5,510 nt of DNA from Verrucomicrobiota bacterium (GTDB lineage: Bacteria > Verrucomicrobiota > Verrucomicrobiia > Opitutales > Opitutaceae), in assembly GCA_023410155.1 (NCBI GenBank), contig JAEYQF010000088.1:1-5510 (forward strand), written 5' to 3'. Position numbers and translations under genes: made by a program. Shown here piece after piece: positions 1-5,510 of this stretch. Under the pieces are notes generated by a model. The model searched no databases and had not been told where the DNA came from. It worked only from the letters and a program-made list of their open reading frames with translations. How positions within the stretch are numbered: the first letter of the stretch is position 1; each line of letters opens with the position of its first letter.

Positions 1-846
1 GTGCTGCTCGAGGGCATGCCGGGCCTTGCGAAAACGCTGCTGGTGAAATCGCTCGGCACCGCCCTCGGCGTCCAGTTCGAGCGCATCCAATTCACACCCG
101 ACCTGCTGCCCAGCGACGTCGTCGGCACGATGATTTTCCAACCGAAGACCGGTGAGTTCTCCGCTCACCGCGGACCGATTTTCGCGAATCTCGTGCTCGC
201 CGACGAGATCAACCGCGCCCCGGCCAAGGTGCAAAGCGCGCTGCTCGAAGCGATGCAGGAGCGCCAGGTTACGATCGGCGGACAGACTCACCCGCTCCCG
301 AAGCCGTTCTTCGTGATGGCGACCCAGAATCCCGTCGAACAGGAGGGCACGTATCCGTTGCCCGAAGCGCAGACGGACCGTTTCCTTTTCAAATTGATCG
401 TCGACTATCCCACGGCGGACGAAGAGGCGACGATGATGCAACGCTGGGGACAGGTGACCCAGCAGCCCGTGCTCACCCCGGCGTCCAGTGGCGAAGAACT
501 GCTCGAACTGCGCCAGGAGGTCGACCGTATCCATGTCGCCCCTACAGTGCAGGGCTATATCCTCTCGCTCGTGCGAGCCACACGTGCGCTCGCCGATTCC
601 ACCGCGAAGAAACGCTATCTCACCTTCGGCGCGTCGCCTCGCGCGTCGCTGGCGCTCTTCCAAGCCGGTCGTGCTCTGGCGTGGTTGCGCGGCACAGACT
701 ATCTCTCGCCCGCGCTCGTGCAGGAGGTCGCCGCCGACGTGCTTCGCCATCGTATCGGCCTCACCTACGAGGCCGAAGCCGAGGAAGTCACCACCGACAA
801 GATCGTCGCGCAGGTGATCGAGCAAACGCCCGTGCCGGCAAAATAG
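1..846 (+). CDS. MoxR-family AAA+ ATPase, 5' end missing
   Basis: AAA+ ATPase of the MoxR family, probably cytoplasmic, expected to hydrolyse ATP while acting as a chaperone on VWA-protein partners. The 281 visible codons contain Walker A (GMPGLAKT, residues 5-12), Walker B (LVLADE, 64-69, followed by INRAP typical of MoxR), sensor 1 (ATQNP, 107-111), the EAQTDRF arginine-finger segment (R127) and sensor 2 (GASPRAS, 211-217, R214), then the C-terminal helical lid. All catalytic motifs are intact. MoxR proteins normally have roughly 40-50 residues before Walker A, so the GTG at base 1 is almost certainly an internal valine codon and the true start lies upstream of the window. The TAG stop is at 844-846. 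It precedes a DUF58 gene, the usual MoxR neighbour, after a 133-base gap. Family assignment is secure; the substrate is unknown. Confidence 0.95.
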   Translation: MLLEGMPGLAKTLLVKSLGTALGVQFERIQFTPDLLPSDVVGTMIFQPKTGEFSAHRGPIFANLVLADEINRAPAKVQSALLEAMQERQVTIGGQTHPLPKPFFVMATQNPVEQEGTYPLPEAQTDRFLFKLIVDYPTADEEATMMQRWGQVTQQPVLTPASSGEELLELRQEVDRIHVAPTVQGYILSLVRATRALADSTAKKRYLTFGASPRASLALFQAGRALAWLRGTDYLSPALVQEVAADVLRHRIGLTYEAEAEEVTTDKIVAQVIEQTPVPAK

Positions 847-979
847 GATTCTTCCCGCCGCTCCGTTCTCCTTTCTCGTAATCGTTCGCGTTCTCGCAGC
901 CGCGCACCGCTGTCAGCGCAGAGCCAACCAAATCGGGAACGAGGAAGAGAACGAACATCGAGAACGATCCTTGCGAACC
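847..979. other. Intergenic gap between moxR and the DUF58 gene
   Basis: This 133-base spacer is the only sizeable non-coding stretch in the window. It has a pyrimidine-rich left half (about 851-896) and a purine-rich right half (about 936-968) that carry related motifs in opposite orientation. A short GC-rich palindrome, CGCTG-T-CAGCG, lies between them at 908-918. I see no convincing -35/-10 pair, no GC stem followed by a T-run that would make a standard terminator, and no tRNA-like fold. It could hold a promoter for the downstream four genes or an RNA-processing or stability element, but neither can be shown by reading alone. Confidence 0.6.
863..968. repeat. Imperfect inverted repeat of TTCTCG / GAGAACG-type units
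   Basis: The left arm, about 863-896, reads as repeated CGTTCTC, TTCTCG, ATCGTTC and CGTTCTCG units. The right arm, about 936-968, carries the complementary units GGGAACGAG, AGAGAACGA and CGAGAACGAT. Read on the opposite strand, the right arm yields the same words as the left arm, but spacing differs, so pairing would be interrupted rather than one clean stem. About 40 bases separate the arms. It may be a degenerate intergenic repeat (REP- or MITE-like) or a low-complexity stretch; a single copy cannot decide. Confidence 0.45.
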
Positions 980-1900
980 ATGTCCGACTCCACTCCCTTC
1001 GCCGCCCAATCACCGCTGGCGCTCCTGCGCCAGTTGGAGTGGCGCGTGCGGCATGCGGTAGAGAACATGCTCAGCGGCGAATATCGCTCCACGTTCCGTG
1101 GGCGCGGAATGGAATTCGATCAGGTCGTGCGCTACGAGTTCGGCGATGACGTGCGCGACATCGACTGGAACGTCACCGCGCGTCTCGGCGAACCGTATCG
1201 CAAGAAGTTCGTCGAAGAGCGCGAGGTGACGTTGCTCGTGTTGCTCGAGGATTCACCGTCGCTCCAGTTCGGCTCCGGGGAGTTCTCCAAACGCGAGGCG
1301 CTGCTGGAGCTCGCCGGACTCGTGATGATGCTCGGCGCCGTCAATCGAGACCGCGTGGGCTTCGTCTACACCTCGCCGTCCGGCTACCAGTTCCGCGAAC
1401 CCGTGCGTGGGCGCGGCGCGATTCTGCACGCGGCGGCGACCTTGCTCGCCCAACCCGCGCCTTCGATCTCCGACCCGACCTCCGATCTCCCCGCTTCGAG
1501 TTACGAGATCCCTTGGCGTCTGCTCTCCCGCGCGGCGCCGAAGCACCGTGTGTTGCTCGGGCTCGGCGATTTCCCCCCGCGGGCGATTCCGGAAGGCTGG
1601 CCGGTCTTGCAGCGGCGCTACCAAACAATGGGATTCCGGGTCGAAGATCCGTGGGAACGCGAGCTGCCGGCGGGCGAACCGTTCGCCGCCTACGACGCGA
1701 TCTCCGGCCGCCTTGTCACGATTGAGGGCAACGCGGCCGAGCGCGACGCCCACCGCGTGTGGCGTGAGCAACGCGACGCGCTGTGGCGTGCTTTATTTCC
1801 GGATACGATGAGTCGCCTGGTCGTCGGCACGGATCAAAACCGGCTCGACGCGCTGGTGCAGTTTTTTCACGCCCGCATGAGGAGCGGAGCGCGGTCATGA
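980..1900 (+). CDS. DUF58 domain protein (MoxR partner, VWA-like fold)
   Basis: A 306-residue protein of the DUF58 family, which is regularly encoded beside moxR and is thought to work with the ATPase. The family signature spans residues 43-67: GMEFDQVV, then YEFGDD, then IDWNVTAR. A hydrophobic strand follows (LLVLLE, 85-90) leading to a VWA-like metal-site region, EDSPS at 90-94, where the usual first Asp of DxSxS is Glu. The C-terminal part has the LGLGDF strand (192-198), a DPWERELP segment (223-230) and the closing TDQNRLDALVQFF helix typical of the family. No signal peptide or membrane helix is visible, so it is probably cytoplasmic. ATG at 980 is preferred; an in-frame TTG at 971 would add three residues. 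Neither has a good Shine-Dalgarno. The stop overlaps the batA start by four bases (ATGA, 1897-1900), implying coupled translation. Confidence 0.93.
   Translation: MSDSTPFAAQSPLALLRQLEWRVRHAVENMLSGEYRSTFRGRGMEFDQVVRYEFGDDVRDIDWNVTARLGEPYRKKFVEEREVTLLVLLEDSPSLQFGSGEFSKREALLELAGLVMMLGAVNRDRVGFVYTSPSGYQFREPVRGRGAILHAAATLLAQPAPSISDPTSDLPASSYEIPWRLLSRAAPKHRVLLGLGDFPPRAIPEGWPVLQRRYQTMGFRVEDPWERELPAGEPFAAYDAISGRLVTIEGNAAERDAHRVWREQRDALWRALFPDTMSRLVVGTDQNRLDALVQFFHARMRSGARS
1879..1889 (+). promoter_or_regulatory. Shine-Dalgarno region that fixes the batA start
   Basis: Two purine-rich matches, GAGGAG at 1879-1884 and GGAG at 1886-1889, lie inside the end of the DUF58 gene. The second is seven bases from the ATG at 1897. 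This supports ATG 1897 over an in-frame ATG at 1783, which would add 38 residues unlike anything in BatA before the conserved FHDPWWF opening. Confidence 0.7.
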
Positions 1901-2988
1901 AGGACTTCACGTTCCACGACCCCTGGTGGTTCCTCGCGCTTGCGGCGATCCCAGCCGTCCTGTGGCTGCGCGGACGCCGGAGCGTGCCGGTGCTGCTCGT
2001 GCCATTTGCCGCCGCCTGGCATCGTGCATCCGCGATCTCCGTCTCGCGCTGGCCCGTCGCTCTCGGGGTCGTCGGACTCGTGGGCCTCATCGCTGCGCTC
2101 GCGCGTCCCCAGAAGATCGAGGACAAACGCGAGGTTCGCTCGCAGGGCTACGACATCGTCCTCGCGATGGACCTCTCCGGTTCGATGTTGTCGGAAGACT
2201 TCGAGCGCGGCGGCGACTCGATCAACCGGTTCGACGCGATCATGCCGATCGTCCGCGCCTTTGTGGAGCAGCGCTCGAGTGATCGCATCGGCATCGTGCT
2301 TTTCTCCGGCCGCGCCTACACGCTCGCCCCCCTCACCTTCGACCAACGCTGGCTGCTTTCCCAACTCGATCGCCTCAAGATCGGCCTTATCGAAGACGGC
2401 ACCGCAATCGGTGACGGGCTCGGCGTCGCACTCACGCGCCTCGAACAGGCCAAGCACGAAGCCGGCGGCCAGCGGCAGGGCGCCTTTGTCGTGCTCCTCA
2501 CCGATGGCGCCAACAACCGGGGCGCACTCGCTCCACTTCAGGCGGCTGAAATCGCGAAATCGCGCGGCATCCCGGTTTACACCATCGGCGCCGGCCGCAA
2601 TGGTCTCGTTCGTTTTCCCGTGCTCGACGAGAACGGCCGCAAGCTGGGCTATCGGCGCGTGATGTCCGACCTCGACGAAGGCACGCTGCGCGAAATCGCA
2701 GAGATGACGGGCGGCCACTTCTTCCGCGCGATGGACACCGGCACGGTCCAAGCCGCCTTCAACGCGATCAACAAGGCGCAGAAGATCGAATTCCAGTCCA
2801 AGAGCTACCTGCTCACGACCGAGCTGTTTCCGTGGTTCGCGATTCCCGGTCTCGCCGCGCTGCTGCTCGCCGCGGTGATTGTTCGTGCGAAATCGAGCGG
2901 AGCGCCCGCGAAGACTCCCTTGAGCGCAAACGCCGCCGCGTCGTCGTCCAAGCCGGCACCAACGGAGGCTGTATCCACTTCGTCATGA
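1897..2988 (+). CDS. batA: BatA-type membrane-anchored VWA protein
   Basis: A 363-residue VWA-domain protein of the BatA type, part of the inner-membrane Bat complex linked in some bacteria to oxygen or stress tolerance; its biochemical role is unsettled. It begins with the family-typical FHDPWWF segment. Membrane helices are at about 10-24, 53-69 and 311-329. The VWA domain runs from about 86 to 290 with a complete MIDAS: DLSGS at 92-96, T169 in DGTAIGD, and D203 in LLTDG (200-204). The loop between the first two helices (RGRR at 25-28, further basic residues to 51) and the tail after 329 (R330, K332) are positive, which puts both inside and the VWA domain on the outer face of the membrane. 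The tail after 332 is rich in Ala, Ser and Pro. Four-base overlaps at both ends tie it to the DUF58 and batB genes. Length is close to the family norm. Confidence 0.92.
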   Translation: MKDFTFHDPWWFLALAAIPAVLWLRGRRSVPVLLVPFAAAWHRASAISVSRWPVALGVVGLVGLIAALARPQKIEDKREVRSQGYDIVLAMDLSGSMLSEDFERGGDSINRFDAIMPIVRAFVEQRSSDRIGIVLFSGRAYTLAPLTFDQRWLLSQLDRLKIGLIEDGTAIGDGLGVALTRLEQAKHEAGGQRQGAFVVLLTDGANNRGALAPLQAAEIAKSRGIPVYTIGAGRNGLVRFPVLDENGRKLGYRRVMSDLDEGTLREIAEMTGGHFFRAMDTGTVQAAFNAINKAQKIEFQSKSYLLTTELFPWFAIPGLAALLLAAVIVRAKSSGAPAKTPLSANAAASSSKPAPTEAVSTSS

Positions 2989-4820
2989 CCTTTGCCTCAC
3001 CGCATCTGCTCTGGCTTCTGCTCGTGCCCGCGCTCCTGCTGCCGTGGGAGTTTCGACGTCGCCGCGTGATCGCGGCGCGCACCCACCCCAAGATCGTTCG
3101 CGCCGAAGCCGGGCTGCACGCGCTGCGGCTGCTCGCCTCCAGCGCTGCGCCAGCCTCATCCGGGGCGCGGGTTCGCCCGTGGCTGTGGCTTGCGGTCGCG
3201 TTCGCGATCGTGGCGCTCGCCCGGCCACAGTGGGGCCGGATCGACGAACCCGTTTTCGACCAATCGCGCGAAATCCTCATCGCGATCGATCTCTCCCGCT
3301 CGATGCTCGCACCCGACATCAAGCCGTCCCGGCTCGAGCGTTCCAAGCTGCTCACGCAGTCGCTGCTCGAGCGGCTTGAGGGCGAGCGCGTCGGTTTGAT
3401 CGTTTTTGCCGGCACCGCTTTTCTCCAGAGTCCACTCAGCGCCGACTACGAGATCCTCCGCGATTTTCTGCCGGCGCTCTCGCCCGACTATCTGCCTCAA
3501 GGCGGCTCCAATTACCGCGCGCTGCTCGACGCAGCGCTGCAGGCCTTTGGCGCCACCAGTTCGGCCGATCGCTTTCTCATCGTGCTGAGTGACGGCGACG
3601 CGACGGACAACGATTGGCGCAGCCGCATCGCCACGCTGAAGGAACGCGGCGTCCGCGTCATCGGACTCGGTGTCGGCACCGACGCCGGCACGATGATCCC
3701 CGACGGCAGCGGTGGCTTCGTGAAGGACCCGCGCGGCGCAGTCGTGCTGTCCAAGCTCGAGAGCGCCACGTTGCGCACGCTGGCTGAAGAAACCTCCGGC
3801 ACCTACCGCGACGCGAGCAACTGGGTCGATCTCGCCGGACTCGTCGCCGAGACGGTCGAGACCGGACGCAAGGGCGAGTTCGTCGAGAAGAACTCCGTGC
3901 GCCTTGTCGAGCGCTACCAGTGGCCACTCGCCTTCGCGTTGTGGTGCTTCCTCGTGAGCCTGTTCTACGAATTTCCCGTGCGCCCGCGCTCTCGCGACCT
4001 GCGCTTGTCCCGACCCGAGTCGAAGTCCGTCCCGAGTCGTGCCACGACGGGGACCGTGTCGGCGCTCATCCTGGCTGGAGTCATCGCCATGTTCGGCTCG
4101 GATCAGCTCGTGGCCGCGGACGACACGGGACCGTTGCTCGGGAAAATCTACGCGCGCCTCGCCGCGAAGGACCAACTCTCCCCGCTTGATTATAGCGAGA
4201 TCGCCCAAGAGACCCTGCGCTGGGGCACGCGCTTGAAGGATGCCGGTCAGCCTGTGATTCCCGGTCCGGTTTACGATGCGCTCGAAGCCGTCGATCACCT
4301 CGAAAAGGCCAACGCCAGAACCGCCAACTGGGACAAACTTCGCGCCGACCTCCGCGCGTTGCTCGAGAAAGACGAACAGCAGGAGCAGCAACAACAGCAG
4401 CAGGACCAACAGAAACAGGACCAGCAGCAGAAACAGGAGCAGCAGAATCAGCAGCAAGACTCCTCTTCGCAGCAAAAGGATCAATCGCAGCCACAGACCG
4501 ATCCGTCCTCCCCGCAGAACTCCGAGGACCAGAAACAGGACCAATCCGAAGACGGCTCCGAGAAAGAGTCTCCGCCCTCCGAGTCCGAGGAAGAGAACCA
4601 ACAACCACCACCGCCTCAACCGCCGGAAGAGACACAGCAAGTCGGCGGCGAAAAAAATCCGCGTCAGGGTCAGCCGCCGACTGATCCCGCACTCGCGCTG
4701 CCGTTGCAAAAACTCGATCAGCTCCGCGAGAAGGATTCGCCCGCGCAGCTCTTCCAGCTTCTCGACGCCGAGAAGGCCGACAAAAACGGTGCGCCCGCGA
4801 AGCCGGGCAAAGATTGGTAA
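2985..4820 (+). CDS. batB: BatB-type VWA protein fused to a BatC-like Q-rich tail
   Basis: A 611-residue protein, far longer than a usual BatB of about 320-350. Residues 1-330 are BatB-like: helices at about 8-21, 65-79 and 311-329, and a VWA domain from about 95 to 295 with MIDAS residues DLSRS at 102-106, S175 (GGSNY) where Thr is usual, and D203 (LSDG, 201-204). A basic linker (332-352) leads to a fourth hydrophobic segment at about 355-370, ending in VAA/DD like a signal-peptidase site. Then comes a helical stretch (about 381-461) that may be a decayed TPR-type unit, a Q/D/E/K-rich region (464-540), a proline run (541-547) and a final helix ending in KDW, as BatC proteins do. ATG 2985 is chosen because it overlaps the batA stop (ATGA) and opens on the canonical helix; an in-frame ATG at 2832 lies inside batA. 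GGAGG at 2964-2968 is rather far, 16 bases off. The fusion reading is inference from domain content. Confidence 0.88.
   Translation: MTFASPHLLWLLLVPALLLPWEFRRRRVIAARTHPKIVRAEAGLHALRLLASSAAPASSGARVRPWLWLAVAFAIVALARPQWGRIDEPVFDQSREILIAIDLSRSMLAPDIKPSRLERSKLLTQSLLERLEGERVGLIVFAGTAFLQSPLSADYEILRDFLPALSPDYLPQGGSNYRALLDAALQAFGATSSADRFLIVLSDGDATDNDWRSRIATLKERGVRVIGLGVGTDAGTMIPDGSGGFVKDPRGAVVLSKLESATLRTLAEETSGTYRDASNWVDLAGLVAETVETGRKGEFVEKNSVRLVERYQWPLAFALWCFLVSLFYEFPVRPRSRDLRLSRPESKSVPSRATTGTVSALILAGVIAMFGSDQLVAADDTGPLLGKIYARLAAKDQLSPLDYSEIAQETLRWGTRLKDAGQPVIPGPVYDALEAVDHLEKANARTANWDKLRADLRALLEKDEQQEQQQQQQDQQKQDQQQKQEQQNQQQDSSSQQKDQSQPQTDPSSPQNSEDQKQDQSEDGSEKESPPSESEEENQQPPPPQPPEETQQVGGEKNPRQGQPPTDPALALPLQKLDQLREKDSPAQLFQLLDAEKADKNGAPAKPGKDW
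4377..4460 (+). repeat. Glutamine-codon (CAG/CAA) low-complexity tract inside the batB-batC fusion
   Basis: This tract encodes residues 465-492, mostly Gln broken by Asp, Lys, Glu and Asn, from mixed CAG and CAA codons. A 14-base unit CAGAAACAGGACCA occurs at 4410-4423 and again, identical, at 4530-4543, with a near copy starting at 4429. This suggests growth by local duplication or slippage. Q-rich tails are a known trait of BatC-like proteins, so the tract is probably part of the functional protein and not decay; the reading frame is kept throughout. Confidence 0.85.
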
Positions 4821-4826
4821 TTTTTC

Positions 4827-5510
4827 ATGCGATCACTCCTCGCTTCCCTCTTCTTCCTTCTCGCGATCGCCCCGGCTCTCGCGCAGGCCGTGCGTTGGGA
4901 GCAGTCCGACAGCGGCGACCCGTCCGAAGTGCTGCTCGTGTTCCAGGACTGCACGCCCGAAGGCGACCCGAAGCTGCCCCGCATCGACGACGTCACGCTC
5001 ACGCTCGCCGGCACGTCGTCGCAGACGATGATCAACAATTTCTCGCTCTCGCGCTCCACGATCCTCACCTACCGCGTTCGATCGACGAGGTCCGTGCCTC
5101 TGCAGATCCCCCCGTTTGACGTGCAGACCAACAAGGGCGCGATGCGTGTGGCCGCATTCACCGGCGGCACACCGCGCACCGCCTCCGAACTCAACATTAG
5201 CGCGACCCTCTCGCCCGGAAAAAACACCCTCTGGGCCGGCGAGGTTTTCCCTCTCACCTACACCCTCAACGTCAGCCGCCGCCACTTCAGCCAGCTCGGC
5301 ACCAACGTGAACTGGTCGCCCGGTGCCCTCGTGGTCGAAGAATGGTCCAACCCCGAGCCCACCGAGAGCACCGTCAACGGCGAAGCCCGCCTCGCGATCA
5401 CCTACCGCACCCGCGCCTTCGCGAAATCCCCCGGTCCGCTCGAAATCGATGCCGCCAACCAGATCGTAAACGTGCAAACCGGCAGCGTCGGCTTCGGCCT
5501 CTTCCAGGCC
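4827..5510 (+). CDS. batD: BatD-like exported protein, 3' end missing
   Basis: The reading frame is open from ATG 4827 to the window edge, giving 228 residues of an N-terminal fragment; full BatD proteins are several hundred residues long and usually end in a membrane helix, which would lie beyond this window. Residues 1-20 form a clear signal peptide: MRS, a hydrophobic core, and APALA before a likely cut ahead of QA. The rest is beta-rich and low in Cys. The first domain (about 22-112) has the BatD-style run of LP..., paired short strands, and a QIPPFDV segment at 93-99. A second similar domain starts near 121, with the WAGEVFPLTYTL strand pair (136-147) typical of the family. It starts six bases after the fusion gene stop, with no clear Shine-Dalgarno in the T-rich spacer, so it probably depends on coupled translation. 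It is expected in the periplasm beside the VWA domains of BatA and BatB. The assignment rests on context plus domain style. Confidence 0.85.
   Translation, partial: MRSLLASLFFLLAIAPALAQAVRWEQSDSGDPSEVLLVFQDCTPEGDPKLPRIDDVTLTLAGTSSQTMINNFSLSRSTILTYRVRSTRSVPLQIPPFDVQTNKGAMRVAAFTGGTPRTASELNISATLSPGKNTLWAGEVFPLTYTLNVSRRHFSQLGTNVNWSPGALVVEEWSNPEPTESTVNGEARLAITYRTRAFAKSPGPLEIDAANQIVNVQTGSVGFGLFQA

Noticed and set aside
1..3. GTG at the first base as the moxR start codon
   Set aside because: Walker A would begin at residue 5, whereas MoxR proteins have a substantial N-terminal part before it; the gene is simply cut by the window edge.
908..918. Short palindrome CGCTG-T-CAGCG in the moxR-DUF58 gap as a terminator hairpin
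   Set aside because: A one-base loop is too tight for a stable hairpin as drawn, and no T-run follows.
1867..2751. A 294-codon open frame on the - strand opposite batA
   Set aside because: It shows no recognisable domain, is rich in Arg, Ala, Glu and Asp, and is a mirror of the biased codons of the true gene.
4056..4091. Possible internal starts for a separate BatC: GTG 4056 and ATG 4089, in frame within the fusion
   Set aside because: A GGGG run just before GTG 4056 is a weak ribosome site at too short a spacing, and a product from there would lack the basic residues of a normal signal peptide. ATG 4089 falls inside the hydrophobic core.
3156..4709. A 517-codon open frame on the - strand opposite the batB-batC fusion
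   Set aside because: Its translation is low-complexity Leu/Arg-rich text produced by the complement of CAG/GAG codons and GC-biased third positions. The + strand frame has clear domains and the right neighbours.
4276..5031. A 251-codon + strand frame overlapping the Q-rich region and the batD start
   Set aside because: The product is nearly all Arg, Ser, Pro and Asn, as expected from reading the Q-rich tract and GC-rich DNA out of frame.
4833..5477. A 214-codon open frame on the - strand opposite batD
   Set aside because: The + strand frame has a signal peptide, BatD-like strands and operon spacing; the - strand frame is a Gly/Val/Glu-rich shadow.

Overview
The window is one stretch of a Bat (aerotolerance-type) operon, with every gene on the + strand: a MoxR-family AAA+ ATPase (5' end cut off), a DUF58 protein, a BatA-type membrane VWA protein, a second VWA protein of BatB type fused in one frame to a BatC-like Q-rich tail, and the first 228 codons of a BatD-like exported protein (3' end cut off). 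The DNA is GC-rich with strong G/C third-position bias, which leaves long spurious frames on both strands. Gene order, the BatB-BatC fusion and the intergenic GAACG-type repeats would suit a Verrucomicrobiota (Opitutaceae-like) genome. That placement is inference from general resemblance, not something the sequence proves.

Layout: 1-846 moxR; 847-979 a 133-base gap holding oppositely oriented TTCTCG/GAGAACG-type motifs; 980-1900 DUF58 protein; 1897-2988 batA; 2985-4820 batB-batC fusion; 4827-5510 batD, open at the window edge. Both the DUF58/batA and the batA/batB junctions are 4-base ATGA overlaps, and only 6 bases separate the fusion gene from batD. These four genes are therefore almost certainly one translationally coupled transcript. 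The moxR gap is the only place in the window where a separate promoter or RNA-processing element would fit.

How the parts may work together: in the MoxR/DUF58/VWA systems, a MoxR ATPase is thought to act with VWA (MIDAS metal-site) partners as a chaperone or assembly machine. Here the ATPase and DUF58 protein look cytoplasmic. The charge pattern of BatA and the BatB-BatC fusion puts both VWA domains and the Q-rich tail on the outer side of the inner membrane. BatD has a signal peptide and joins them there. The substrate of the complex is not known from the sequence. The most unusual points are the fusion, whose BatC part starts with what looks like an internal signal peptide and signal-peptidase site, and the intergenic repeat motifs. 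No evidence of a wholly new system, mobile element, CRISPR array or RNA gene was seen.
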